Assembly (NCBI GenBank): GCA_029570245.1
Contig: JAKQSH010000442.1
Span: forward strand, 1 to 5,665
Origin: Deltaproteobacteria bacterium
Lineage (GTDB): Bacteria > Myxococcota_A > SURF-8
Length of the DNA: 5,665 nucleotides
Reading direction: 5' to 3'
Made by a program: the position numbers and the translations under genes. A model generated the notes under the pieces. The model saw only the letters and a program-made list of their open reading frames with translations. It was not told where the DNA came from and did no database searches. Shown piece after piece: positions 1 through 5,083 of this stretch (within the stretch, counting starts at the first letter, position 1; every line of letters begins with the position of its first letter).

Positions 1-1
1 T

Positions 2-241
2 GTCCTTACTCAGGATTCCGCCGGACGGATGATTTTCAACATCATATATCGCGGTTATGAGCAGTATGGCGACGAACGCATTCCATATCCGTCAACAATC
101 CGCTTCGAGACCGAAGAGGGGCGCACGCGTCTTGTTCTCAAACTGCATTCCGATCTTCGTATCAATCAACCGGTAAGACAGCAGATTTTCAATTTCCAGA
201 TCCCAGACGGCACCGAAAAAATATATCTTTCCGGCGAATAA
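2..241 (+). CDS. C-terminal part of a probable LolA/DUF4292-like outer-membrane lipoprotein factor (5' end outside window)
   Basis: The reading frame is open from the first full codon of the window (position 2) to a TAA at 239-241, giving about 79 residues. An internal ATG at 29 is unlikely to be the true start, because the frame stays open through the window edge and no Shine-Dalgarno precedes it. The visible part is beta-rich with alternating polar and hydrophobic residues. It contains a pattern seen at the end of LolA/LolB-like and DUF4292 proteins: a tyrosine-rich strand, 'IPYPSTIRF', a strand with 'LVLKL', then 'INQPV' and 'FNFQIPDGTEKI'. Those families bind lipoprotein acyl chains in the periplasm or at the outer membrane. 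The assignment rests on fold pattern only. There is no catalytic motif, and the N-terminal half with any signal peptide or lipobox is missing. It lies 116 nt before the MBL gene pair, so a shared operon is possible but not shown. Confidence 0.5.
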   Translation, partial: VLTQDSAGRMIFNIIYRGYEQYGDERIPYPSTIRFETEEGRTRLVLKLHSDLRINQPVRQQIFNFQIPDGTEKIYLSGE

Positions 242-302
242 TCGCAACCCTTCCGCCATTCTGCCGAGACGATTTTATTTTCGTTTGCTTCATCATATGA
301 GA

Positions 303-308
303 TATACT
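303..308 (+). promoter_or_regulatory. weak candidate -10 box (TATACT) upstream of the MBL gene pair
   Basis: TATACT matches the sigma70 -10 consensus at five of six positions and sits about 50 nt before the first MBL start. The hexamer 17 nt upstream (TTCGTT, 280-285) is a poor -35, and the better TTGCTT at 285-290 is only 12 nt away. This is therefore only a candidate. The rest of the 242-357 gap is AT-rich, and I see no convincing terminator hairpin for the upstream gene. Confidence 0.25.
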
Positions 309-357
309 TCTCCAGATTTCTGAATATGTCGATTAACGTTGCGGAATGTAAGTGACT

Positions 358-1245
358 ATGAAGGTAAGCATCCTTGGAGTGAGAGGATCAAGGCCGGTTT
401 CGAGCCATAATATGATGCGCTACGGCGGCAACACTACCAGCTTCCGTATCGACATCGACGGCATTCCACCGATTTTCGTTGACGGCGGCACCGGGCTTTA
501 CGAAGAGGGAATCCGTCTGGCCTCGCAGCCCGGACCTCTCAGAATTTACATGCTGGTTACGCATACTCACTGGGATCATATTCTCAGTTATCCGCTTTTC
601 GAGCCGTTTTATCGCCAGGACTGCGAAGTCACTTTTTTCGCTCCTGTTTCCGAGAAAGCGGATTTCCCGCGTCTGATCAGAGGACAGCACCACGACCGCA
701 CTTTTCCGCGTTCGTTCAACGAAATCACCGCCCATATCGAATACCGCAGTTTTTCCGGTGGCGAAAAGTTCAAGCTTGATGGGGCGACAATTTCGGCTTT
801 CCGGCTCAATCACCCAGGCATCACAATCGGTTGGCGCATCGAACACGACGAGCGGGCGGTGTGCATCATCACCGATAACGCTCCCGTCGAAAACAACTAT
901 CTGGGCGAGGGCATGCGCGAAAGGGCTGCTGCTGACCCGCAGGCATTCGAGAAAGAGTTCAACGATAGTCTTACCGATTTTATTCTCGGCGCCGATCTTG
1001 TCATTTACGATACGCATTTTGACGAAGCGGGAATAAAAAACCGGCGTCACTGGGGTCATTCCACGCCGCAGACTGCAACCGCTTTTGCTCTTGAAGCCGG
1101 AGTCAGGCATCTGCTTCTGCATCATCACGCCCCGGAAGACACGGATTTTATGGTAGACAGAAAGCTGGATGAGGCGCGCTCCATTGCGGGTGAGCAGAAT
1201 CTGGTTGTTGAGGCCGCAGCGGAGGGGATGGTGCTATGGCTCTGA
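358..1245 (+). CDS. MBL-fold metallo-hydrolase, PhnP/RNase Z-like (COG1235 / TaR3-like type), first of a tandem pair
   Basis: A 295-residue metallo-beta-lactamase-fold hydrolase, probably cytoplasmic since no signal peptide is seen. The N-terminus has the GVRGS...YGGNTT pattern typical of the PhnP/TaR3-like branch, followed by FVDGGTGL. The metal-binding motif HTHWDH gives H69, H71, D73 and H74. Further likely ligands are H152 (in NHPGITIGW), the bridging D173 (in IITDNAP), H234 (in WGHST) and the C-terminal LLHHHAP histidines (255-257). All motifs for a two-metal site are present, so the protein should be active. Family members cleave phosphodiester bonds in cyclic nucleotides, cyclic ribose phosphates or RNA; the substrate here cannot be told. 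I chose ATG 358 because the family usually begins directly with M-K-V-x-x-x-G-x-R-G. A GTG at 352 is an alternative and lies better spaced behind GGAA (343-346). The 3' end overlaps the next gene by 10 nt. Confidence 0.88.
   Translation: MKVSILGVRGSRPVSSHNMMRYGGNTTSFRIDIDGIPPIFVDGGTGLYEEGIRLASQPGPLRIYMLVTHTHWDHILSYPLFEPFYRQDCEVTFFAPVSEKADFPRLIRGQHHDRTFPRSFNEITAHIEYRSFSGGEKFKLDGATISAFRLNHPGITIGWRIEHDERAVCIITDNAPVENNYLGEGMRERAAADPQAFEKEFNDSLTDFILGADLVIYDTHFDEAGIKNRRHWGHSTPQTATAFALEAGVRHLLLHHHAPEDTDFMVDRKLDEARSIAGEQNLVVEAAAEGMVLWL
1221..1227 (+). promoter_or_regulatory. ribosome binding site for the second MBL gene, inside the first
   Basis: GGAGGGG lies within the last codons of the first MBL gene, 8 nt before the ATG at 1236. 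It supports this start over any alternative and fits translational coupling of the two overlapping genes. Confidence 0.75.
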
Positions 1246-2075
1246 CGGTCTGCTTCTGGGGAACGCGCGGCAACGTAATGTCCGTCGCCCGCGAAAGGCT
1301 GATTTACGGCGGGCACACCACTTGTCTGTCTGTGCGGCATGACCATGAAATGCTTATTGTCGATGCCGGTTTCGGACTTGCCAATTTTCTTGAATGCCTG
1401 AGCACCGAAACTCCCCTTTCCAGAGGCGGGCACAAATTCAACCTGCTGCTGAGCCATTTTCACTGGGACCATATACAGGGTCTTTCATATTTTGTTCCCA
1501 TTTATTTCCCCGGCAATGAAATCGTCATTCACTCTCCATTCGAGCGCGAAGTTGTGACGGAAATTCTCAATCTGCTTTTTGACGGTTCTTATTCGCCGTT
1601 CAACGGGCTTGATTCTCTTCCGTGCACCTGGACTTTCAGAAAGCTTGAGCACGGTTCCGAAATAGGTTCGTTCCGGGTGGATTTTCACGAAACGGCGCAT
1701 ATCGGCGAAACATACGCGTTCCGCCTCGTCACCGAGGCCGGAAGCATAGTCGTCGCCACCGACCACGACGCTTCGCGCACTCAAATCAATGACAGCCTGG
1801 TTGACTGGGCGCAAGGTTGCGACATGCTGATTCACTCGGCCATGTATACTCCACGCGAACACCAGCAGCTGGGCGGCTTCGGGCACAGTTCTTTTATTGA
1901 AGCCGTGCGCAACGCCGAGCGCATCAACGCTGCTCACACACTGCTTACGCATCACGCTCCTCTGCGCACCGACGGCGAGCTGGCCGAAATGGAGCACAAT
2001 CTGCAGCACATGTACAACACCGACACCCGTCGCCTGTCATTTGCCAAAGAAGGTGAGATATACATCGTTCGCTGA
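1236..2075 (+). CDS. MBL-fold metallo-hydrolase, PhnP/RNase Z-like, second of a tandem pair
   Basis: A 279-residue MBL-fold protein that is a divergent paralogue of the preceding gene. It shares the same motif order: FWGTRGN near residue 7, YGGHTT at 24-29, VDAGFGL at 42-48, and SHFHWDH with H74, H76, D78 and H79. These are followed by H155 in AHIG, D176 in ATDHD, H217 in GFGHSS and H239/H240 in LTHHAP. All expected metal ligands are in place, so it is likely catalytic. It differs from its partner in the segment after the HxHxDH motif, where it has HIQGLSYFVPIYFPG rather than HILSYPLFEPFYRQ, and in the middle region (about 100-140) that usually shapes the substrate pocket. There is no signal peptide. 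It starts 10 nt before the upstream stop with a strong Shine-Dalgarno, so the two proteins are probably made together. Substrate unknown. The gene ends convergently with the histidine kinase. Confidence 0.88.
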   Translation: MALTVCFWGTRGNVMSVARERLIYGGHTTCLSVRHDHEMLIVDAGFGLANFLECLSTETPLSRGGHKFNLLLSHFHWDHIQGLSYFVPIYFPGNEIVIHSPFEREVVTEILNLLFDGSYSPFNGLDSLPCTWTFRKLEHGSEIGSFRVDFHETAHIGETYAFRLVTEAGSIVVATDHDASRTQINDSLVDWAQGCDMLIHSAMYTPREHQQLGGFGHSSFIEAVRNAERINAAHTLLTHHAPLRTDGELAEMEHNLQHMYNTDTRRLSFAKEGEIYIVR

Positions 2076-2149
2076 AGCATTAGACCAGAAATCCATTTCT
2101 GTACGGACAGCACCGACTGACACTTATCTCTGTCTGGTAATGCTTGTTT
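2076..2149 (+). terminator. candidate terminator / long imperfect inverted repeat between convergent genes
   Basis: AGCATTA (2076-2082) plus CCAGA (2085-2089) can pair with TCTGG plus TAATGCT (2133-2144), a 12-bp stem with a two-base bulge on the left arm. It encloses about 43 nt. A nested hairpin, CAGAAA-TCCA-TTTCTG (2086-2101), competes for part of the left arm. The right arm is followed by a T-rich run (2145-2157), which fits termination of the MBL pair on the plus strand. On the minus strand no T tract follows, so it is less suited to the kinase gene. The large loop makes this unusual for an intrinsic terminator. Confidence 0.4.
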
Positions 2150-2160
2150 CTGTTTAATTG

Positions 2161-4143
2161 TTATTGCTCTGTACCGGTTTTCGGAAGGCTGACTGTAAAG
2201 ACGGTGCCGCCATCCTTGCCGTCCGCGAAGCTTATTGAACCACCGTGTGCTGTGATGATCTGATTGGCTATTGCCAGTCCGAGCCCGCTTCCGTTGGGTT
2301 TGGTGGAGAAGAACACTTCGAAAATTCTGTCGCGCGCTTCTTCCGGTATTCCATTCCCCTGATCGGCGACACTGATCCGAATTTCGCCGTCGTTTTCTTC
2401 TGTGTTAATGGCGATGTTTGCTCCGGCAGGGCTGGCTTCTTCGGCATTTTTGACCAGGTTCAGAAACGCCTGCACAATGAGGTTTTCATCCACTTCGCAA
2501 AGCAGTTTTTCTTTCTGCGGCCTGAAAACGCATGTAAGGCCGGCCTGTGCGAATTCCGGTTCCATAAAGTTGATAAGCTCGCCAAGTGTGCGGTTGAGGT
2601 CTGTAAGGTGCTTCTCTGGATTGGGCATGCGTGCAAACTTGAGATACTCGCTGGTTATCTCGCGCAGACGTTCGATCTGTCTGATGATGGAATTTATAAG
2701 GCTTACGGCTTCGTCCTTATTGGTGTTCTCCGACAGGATTTCTTCCTGCAGCATTTCTACGTTGAGGCTGATACTCGAAAGTGGGTTGCGCACTTCGTGG
2801 GTTATTCTGGCCGCCATCTGTCCTACAGCCGCCATGCGTTCGGCCATGTTAAGGCGTTCTTTCATTTCGAGTTCATCCGTTACGTCCTCGCCCAGAATGA
2901 GAATACCGCGCAGTTGTTCTTCTTCGAGGAATGGGACGGCTGTGAAACTTATGCGCCGCAATGTTCCATTTGAGTCGTGCATGGCTACAGCATAACGTGA
3001 TACCGGCATTTTCTGCGTTATGACGCGCTCGAAATCCAGTTTGTCGCCCAGCGTGCCTTCTCCGACAGGCAGCTCTTTCACCGATTTGCCTTCGTGAGCC
3101 GAGATTCTTTCTGAGCCCCACAGCATGCGGGCGCGCGGGTTCGCTGTAGTCAGGCGGCCTTTGGTGTCGGTAACCAGAACGCATGACCACAGAGTTTTGA
3201 TGATGTTTTCGTAATGTATCTTGAGGTTGTTGAGGTCCGCAGCCTTGTTCGCCAGCTCGTCGCGCTGTGAAACCAGTGCGCGATCGCGTTCTGCCAGAGA
3301 CTGTCTCATGCGGTCGAATTCATCGGCCAGACGCCCCAGTTCGTCCCCGGATTTTACACCGACGTTTCCGCCGTATTCTCCGCGACCTATGCGCACCGCA
3401 GCTTCTGTCAGACGTCGTATGGGCTTTAGCAGAAACACCGAAATCGTGGTTAGCGCCAGTCCAACCAGCAATGCCGACAGCGTCAGCAGAATGTATGCCC
3501 ACTGTGCGCGATCCGACTGCTCTTCCACCCACAGCACACTTCTGGAAATCTGATCGTCCAGATAGAGCGAGAGCTTTTTTATGGACTTTGAAAGGGCGCT
3601 CTCCTGAAGAGACAGTTCCTGACCTTTTTTTTGTATTTCGCCCGACTCCGGGTTTTCTTCTGAAAGTCTGATGAATTCTTCAACCTGTTCGACGTATTTT
3701 TCCTGCTGCTTCTGAATTGCCAGCAGTTGCTCTTTGGTTTTCTCCAGAAAATCCTGCTGTTTTTCGTCCTGAGTGACGAGCAGCATCTTGTCGCAGTGTG
3801 CCATTCCGCGAACGACGTTCTGCCTTGCTATTTTTGGGTAGTAGTTGCTAAGCATTCTAATGAGCACACGTCTGACGCGCGCCTCATCGGCTTCCATTAC
3901 CCGCGCTACCGCATTCTGGTGATTTTTCTGAGATGTTTCGATCTGTGCGGAAATCTGGGTAAGAGGTATGTATCCTTCGTTGATGCGGTACAATGCTTTG
4001 GTGGTAGACTTCATACTCTGGCTGCCGAAATAGGATACCGCCGCAAAAAGAACCAGCGTTGCGGAAAAAAGCAGAATTATTTTGGTAACTATGGAAAGTT
4101 TCATTCCGAATATTTGTTTTTTTGTCCAAACTGGTGTAAACAT
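2161..4143 (-). CDS. membrane-bound sensor histidine kinase (TM-sensor-TM-HAMP-PAS-HisKA-HATPase_c), no partner regulator in view
   Basis: A 660-residue inner-membrane histidine kinase, numbered from ATG 4143. A first hydrophobic segment (about 17-39) is followed by a roughly 175-residue extracytoplasmic domain. This domain is rich in E, K, Q and L and looks like a long helical bundle of the CHASE3/4HB type. A second segment (215-239) leads into HAMP (about 237-289, ending in DELGRLADEFDRMRQSL), a short coiled coil, and a PAS domain (about 306-426, with TDTKGRLTTANPRA). The HisKA H-box ITHEVRNPLSS carries the phospho-accepting H449. The ATPase domain has the N-box NLVKNAEEA (N566), G1 DQGNGIP (594-600), the F-box FEVFFSTKPNGS and G2 GSGLGLAI (618-625). 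All key residues are present. The catalytic core resembles NtrB/AtoS/ZraS-type kinases. The start is uncertain. ATG 4104, just before the first TM, fits many homologues but lacks a spaced Shine-Dalgarno. GTG 4230 would overlap the predicted pal promoter. ATG 4143 has only a weak AGG 10 nt upstream. No response regulator lies on either side. Confidence 0.93.
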   Translation of the reverse strand: MFTPVWTKKQIFGMKLSIVTKIILLFSATLVLFAAVSYFGSQSMKSTTKALYRINEGYIPLTQISAQIETSQKNHQNAVARVMEADEARVRRVLIRMLSNYYPKIARQNVVRGMAHCDKMLLVTQDEKQQDFLEKTKEQLLAIQKQQEKYVEQVEEFIRLSEENPESGEIQKKGQELSLQESALSKSIKKLSLYLDDQISRSVLWVEEQSDRAQWAYILLTLSALLVGLALTTISVFLLKPIRRLTEAAVRIGRGEYGGNVGVKSGDELGRLADEFDRMRQSLAERDRALVSQRDELANKAADLNNLKIHYENIIKTLWSCVLVTDTKGRLTTANPRARMLWGSERISAHEGKSVKELPVGEGTLGDKLDFERVITQKMPVSRYAVAMHDSNGTLRRISFTAVPFLEEEQLRGILILGEDVTDELEMKERLNMAERMAAVGQMAARITHEVRNPLSSISLNVEMLQEEILSENTNKDEAVSLINSIIRQIERLREITSEYLKFARMPNPEKHLTDLNRTLGELINFMEPEFAQAGLTCVFRPQKEKLLCEVDENLIVQAFLNLVKNAEEASPAGANIAINTEENDGEIRISVADQGNGIPEEARDRIFEVFFSTKPNGSGLGLAIANQIITAHGGSISFADGKDGGTVFTVSLPKTGTEQ

Positions 4144-4205
4144 ATCAAAAATGCCTGTCTGCTGCAAGGCATGACCCTTATTAAACGAGGTTTTCCGGGG
4201 CGCTA

Positions 4206-4222
4206 AAATCTGTAAAAGATTT
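4206..4222. promoter_or_regulatory. candidate operator: perfect 6-5-6 inverted repeat AAATCT-N5-AGATTT
   Basis: AAATCTGTAAAAGATTT is a perfect dyad in the divergent kinase/pal intergenic region. It ends one base before the TTGACA box, a placement suited to an activator or repressor acting on pal and perhaps on the kinase gene. No protein partner can be named from the sequence, and short AT-rich dyads also occur by chance. Confidence 0.35.
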
Positions 4223-4223
4223 A

Positions 4224-4252
4224 TTGACACCTACAATGAAATTAGATAGGGT
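4224..4252 (+). promoter_or_regulatory. candidate sigma70-type promoter for pal
   Basis: A perfect -35 hexamer, TTGACA (4224-4229), is followed after 17 nt by TAGGGT (4247-4252), which keeps the three most conserved -10 positions (T, A and final T). Transcription would start near 4259 and give a leader of about 85 nt before ATG 4344. The -10 is imperfect, so the promoter may be moderate or need an activator. TATATT (4303-4308) is a possible second -10 closer to the gene, but it has no good -35. Confidence 0.5.
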
Positions 4253-4262
4253 GAGGCGAATT

Positions 4263-4281
4263 TACCTTCAATGTAAAGGTA
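4263..4281 (+). repeat. small dyad TACCTT-N7-AAGGTA in the pal leader
   Basis: A perfect 6-bp inverted repeat with a 7-nt spacer lies just after the predicted transcription start. It could be a downstream operator or a short hairpin in the 5' untranslated region. It is short enough to be chance. Confidence 0.25.
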
Positions 4282-4326
4282 CAACAGCTTTTCCAAGTTT
4301 TATATATTCTTTGCTAAGGCATAAAG

Positions 4327-4333
4327 AAGGAGG
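4327..4333 (+). promoter_or_regulatory. strong ribosome binding site that fixes the pal start
   Basis: AAGGAGG sits 10 nt before ATG 4344. The reading frame is open further upstream (to 4224), but only ATG 4344 follows a good Shine-Dalgarno and places a signal peptide directly at the N-terminus. Confidence 0.85.
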
Positions 4334-4343
4334 GTTTGAAAAA

Positions 4344-5000
4344 ATGAGAAAGGCTAATCTGGCATTGAGCGGTGCTCTTTTCCTGGTTATGACGATGATT
4401 GCTGTTGCTTTGCTGGTTTCCGCTTGTGAACCCGATCCGCCCCCACCAGAACCGGAGTGCGATGACGATCTGGATTGCCCGGCAGACAAGCTTTGTCAGG
4501 CCGGTCGGTGTGTCACAAGAGCACCTAAAGAAGCTCCCCCGGAGTGCTACAGCAACGCCGATTGCCCGGATAACAAGATTTGTGTCGCCGGCAAGTGCGT
4601 GATCGAGTGCCAGACCGACAGCGATTGCCCCAACGGCAAATCCTGCATCAACAACCGTTGCGTCGATGGCGGTTGCAAGGTTCCGACCGTTTACTTCGAT
4701 TTCGATCAGTACTACCTGACTTCGGAATCACAGAGCACCCTCAGAGCTTCCGCCGGTTGTCTCAAGGGTGTCAAGAAAACCATTATAATTGAAGGTCACT
4801 GCGACGAGCGCGGCACCGCCGAATACAACCTCTCGCTGGGCCAGAAACGCGCTCAGGCCGTTCGCGATTTCCTGGTTGACCTCGGAATCGACCCGACCTC
4901 CGTCAAGATCATCAGCTACGGCGAAGAGCGTCCCGCAGAATACGGCAGCACCGAAGCCGCGTGGGCCAAGAACCGTCGTGCTGAAGGCAAGATGGAATAA
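4344..5000 (+). CDS. pal: peptidoglycan-associated lipoprotein Pal with a three-repeat cysteine-rich linker
   Basis: A 218-residue outer-membrane lipoprotein. It has a positively charged start (MRKANL), a long hydrophobic core, and a lipobox VSAC with C28 as the lipidated residue. E29 follows rather than the aspartate that acts as an inner-membrane retention signal in enterics. A proline-rich patch then leads to three repeats of C-x5-C-P-x4-C-x4-C (C39-C56, C68-C85, C89-C106), each with acidic residues before the second Cys. The C-terminal OmpA-like domain (about 115-218) has VYFDFDQYYL, GHCDERGTAEYN (151-162), the helix SLGQKRAQAVRDFL and AAWAKNRRAE (205-214), the Pal signature. This domain binds meso-DAP peptidoglycan and, in the Tol-Pal system, TolB/TolA. 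Ordinary Pal is about 170 residues with a simple linker, so the Cys repeats are an addition. The last strand reads RRAEGKME, with Gly where a hydrophobic residue is usual. pal is followed by its own terminator and then a cpoB-like gene. tolB is not directly upstream. Confidence 0.92.
   Translation: MRKANLALSGALFLVMTMIAVALLVSACEPDPPPPEPECDDDLDCPADKLCQAGRCVTRAPKEAPPECYSNADCPDNKICVAGKCVIECQTDSDCPNGKSCINNRCVDGGCKVPTVYFDFDQYYLTSESQSTLRASAGCLKGVKKTIIIEGHCDERGTAEYNLSLGQKRAQAVRDFLVDLGIDPTSVKIISYGEERPAEYGSTEAAWAKNRRAEGKME
4449..4674 (+). repeat. coding repeat: three C-x5-C-P-x4-C-x4-C modules in Pal
   Basis: Residues 36-111 of Pal hold three modules with identical cysteine spacing: C39/45/51/56, C68/74/80/85 and C89/95/101/106. 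Each second Cys is followed by Pro and preceded by Asp. An 11-residue Pro/Glu-rich spacer separates modules 1 and 2, and a 3-residue spacer separates 2 and 3. Twelve cysteines suggest six disulfides, two per module. Similar small Cys modules are common in lipoproteins of Myxococcota-like bacteria. Confidence 0.85.
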
Positions 5001-5031
5001 TCCGAACCTGATGTATTAGCGCAGGCTAACG

Positions 5032-5064
5032 ACTCCCCCTCGTCATATGGCGAGGGGGAGTTTT
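5032..5064 (+). terminator. strong rho-independent terminator after pal
   Basis: ACTCCCCCTCG (5032-5042) pairs perfectly with CGAGGGGGAGT (5051-5061). The result is an 11-bp GC-rich stem with an 8-nt loop (TCATATGG), ending in TTTT. It lies 32 nt after the pal stop and only 20 nt before the next start codon. Its G-rich right arm also resembles a Shine-Dalgarno for an alternative ATG at 5069. Confidence 0.9.
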
Positions 5065-5070
5065 GCTAAT

Positions 5071-5075
5071 GAGGG
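5071..5075 (+). promoter_or_regulatory. ribosome binding site for the cpoB-like gene
   Basis: GAGGG lies 8 nt before ATG 5084 and outside the terminator stem, so I prefer 5084. The in-frame ATG at 5069 would add only MRVNE and depends on a Shine-Dalgarno buried in the hairpin. Confidence 0.6.
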
Positions 5076-5083
5076 TTAATGAA

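Noticed and set aside
388..1128. Long open frame antisense to the first MBL gene (246 codons)
   Set aside because: It lies opposite a gene with intact family motifs, has no recognisable domain and no Shine-Dalgarno. It is a by-product of codon bias on the other strand.
1485..2009. Minus-strand open frame (174 codons) across the second MBL gene
   Set aside because: It is antisense to a gene with all metal ligands conserved and has no domain signature.
1897..2157. Plus-strand open frame (86 codons) overlapping the end of the second MBL gene and running into the convergent gap
   Set aside because: It is in another frame of a well-supported gene, Thr/Cys/Pro-rich from the frame shift, with no ribosome binding site.
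2245..2995. Two overlapping plus-strand open frames (242 and 197 codons) across the kinase catalytic region
   Set aside because: Both are antisense to the HisKA/HATPase domains, with odd composition (Cys/Phe-rich and Ser/Arg-rich) and no family features.
4144..4230. N-terminal extension of the kinase to GTG 4230
   Set aside because: There is no Shine-Dalgarno before it and it overlaps the predicted pal promoter. The extra residues have no family feature. It is kept only as an alternative start.
4224..4343. Upstream extension of the pal frame by 40 codons
   Set aside because: It would start at a TTG inside the TTGACA promoter box, bury the signal peptide internally and ignore the strong AAGGAGG before ATG 4344.
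4449..4674. Cysteine-rich segment considered as an iron-sulfur ferredoxin-like domain
   Set aside because: The spacing C-x5-C-P-x4-C-x4-C does not match CxxCxxCxxxCP ferredoxin motifs, and the segment is exported on a lipoprotein, which favours disulfides.
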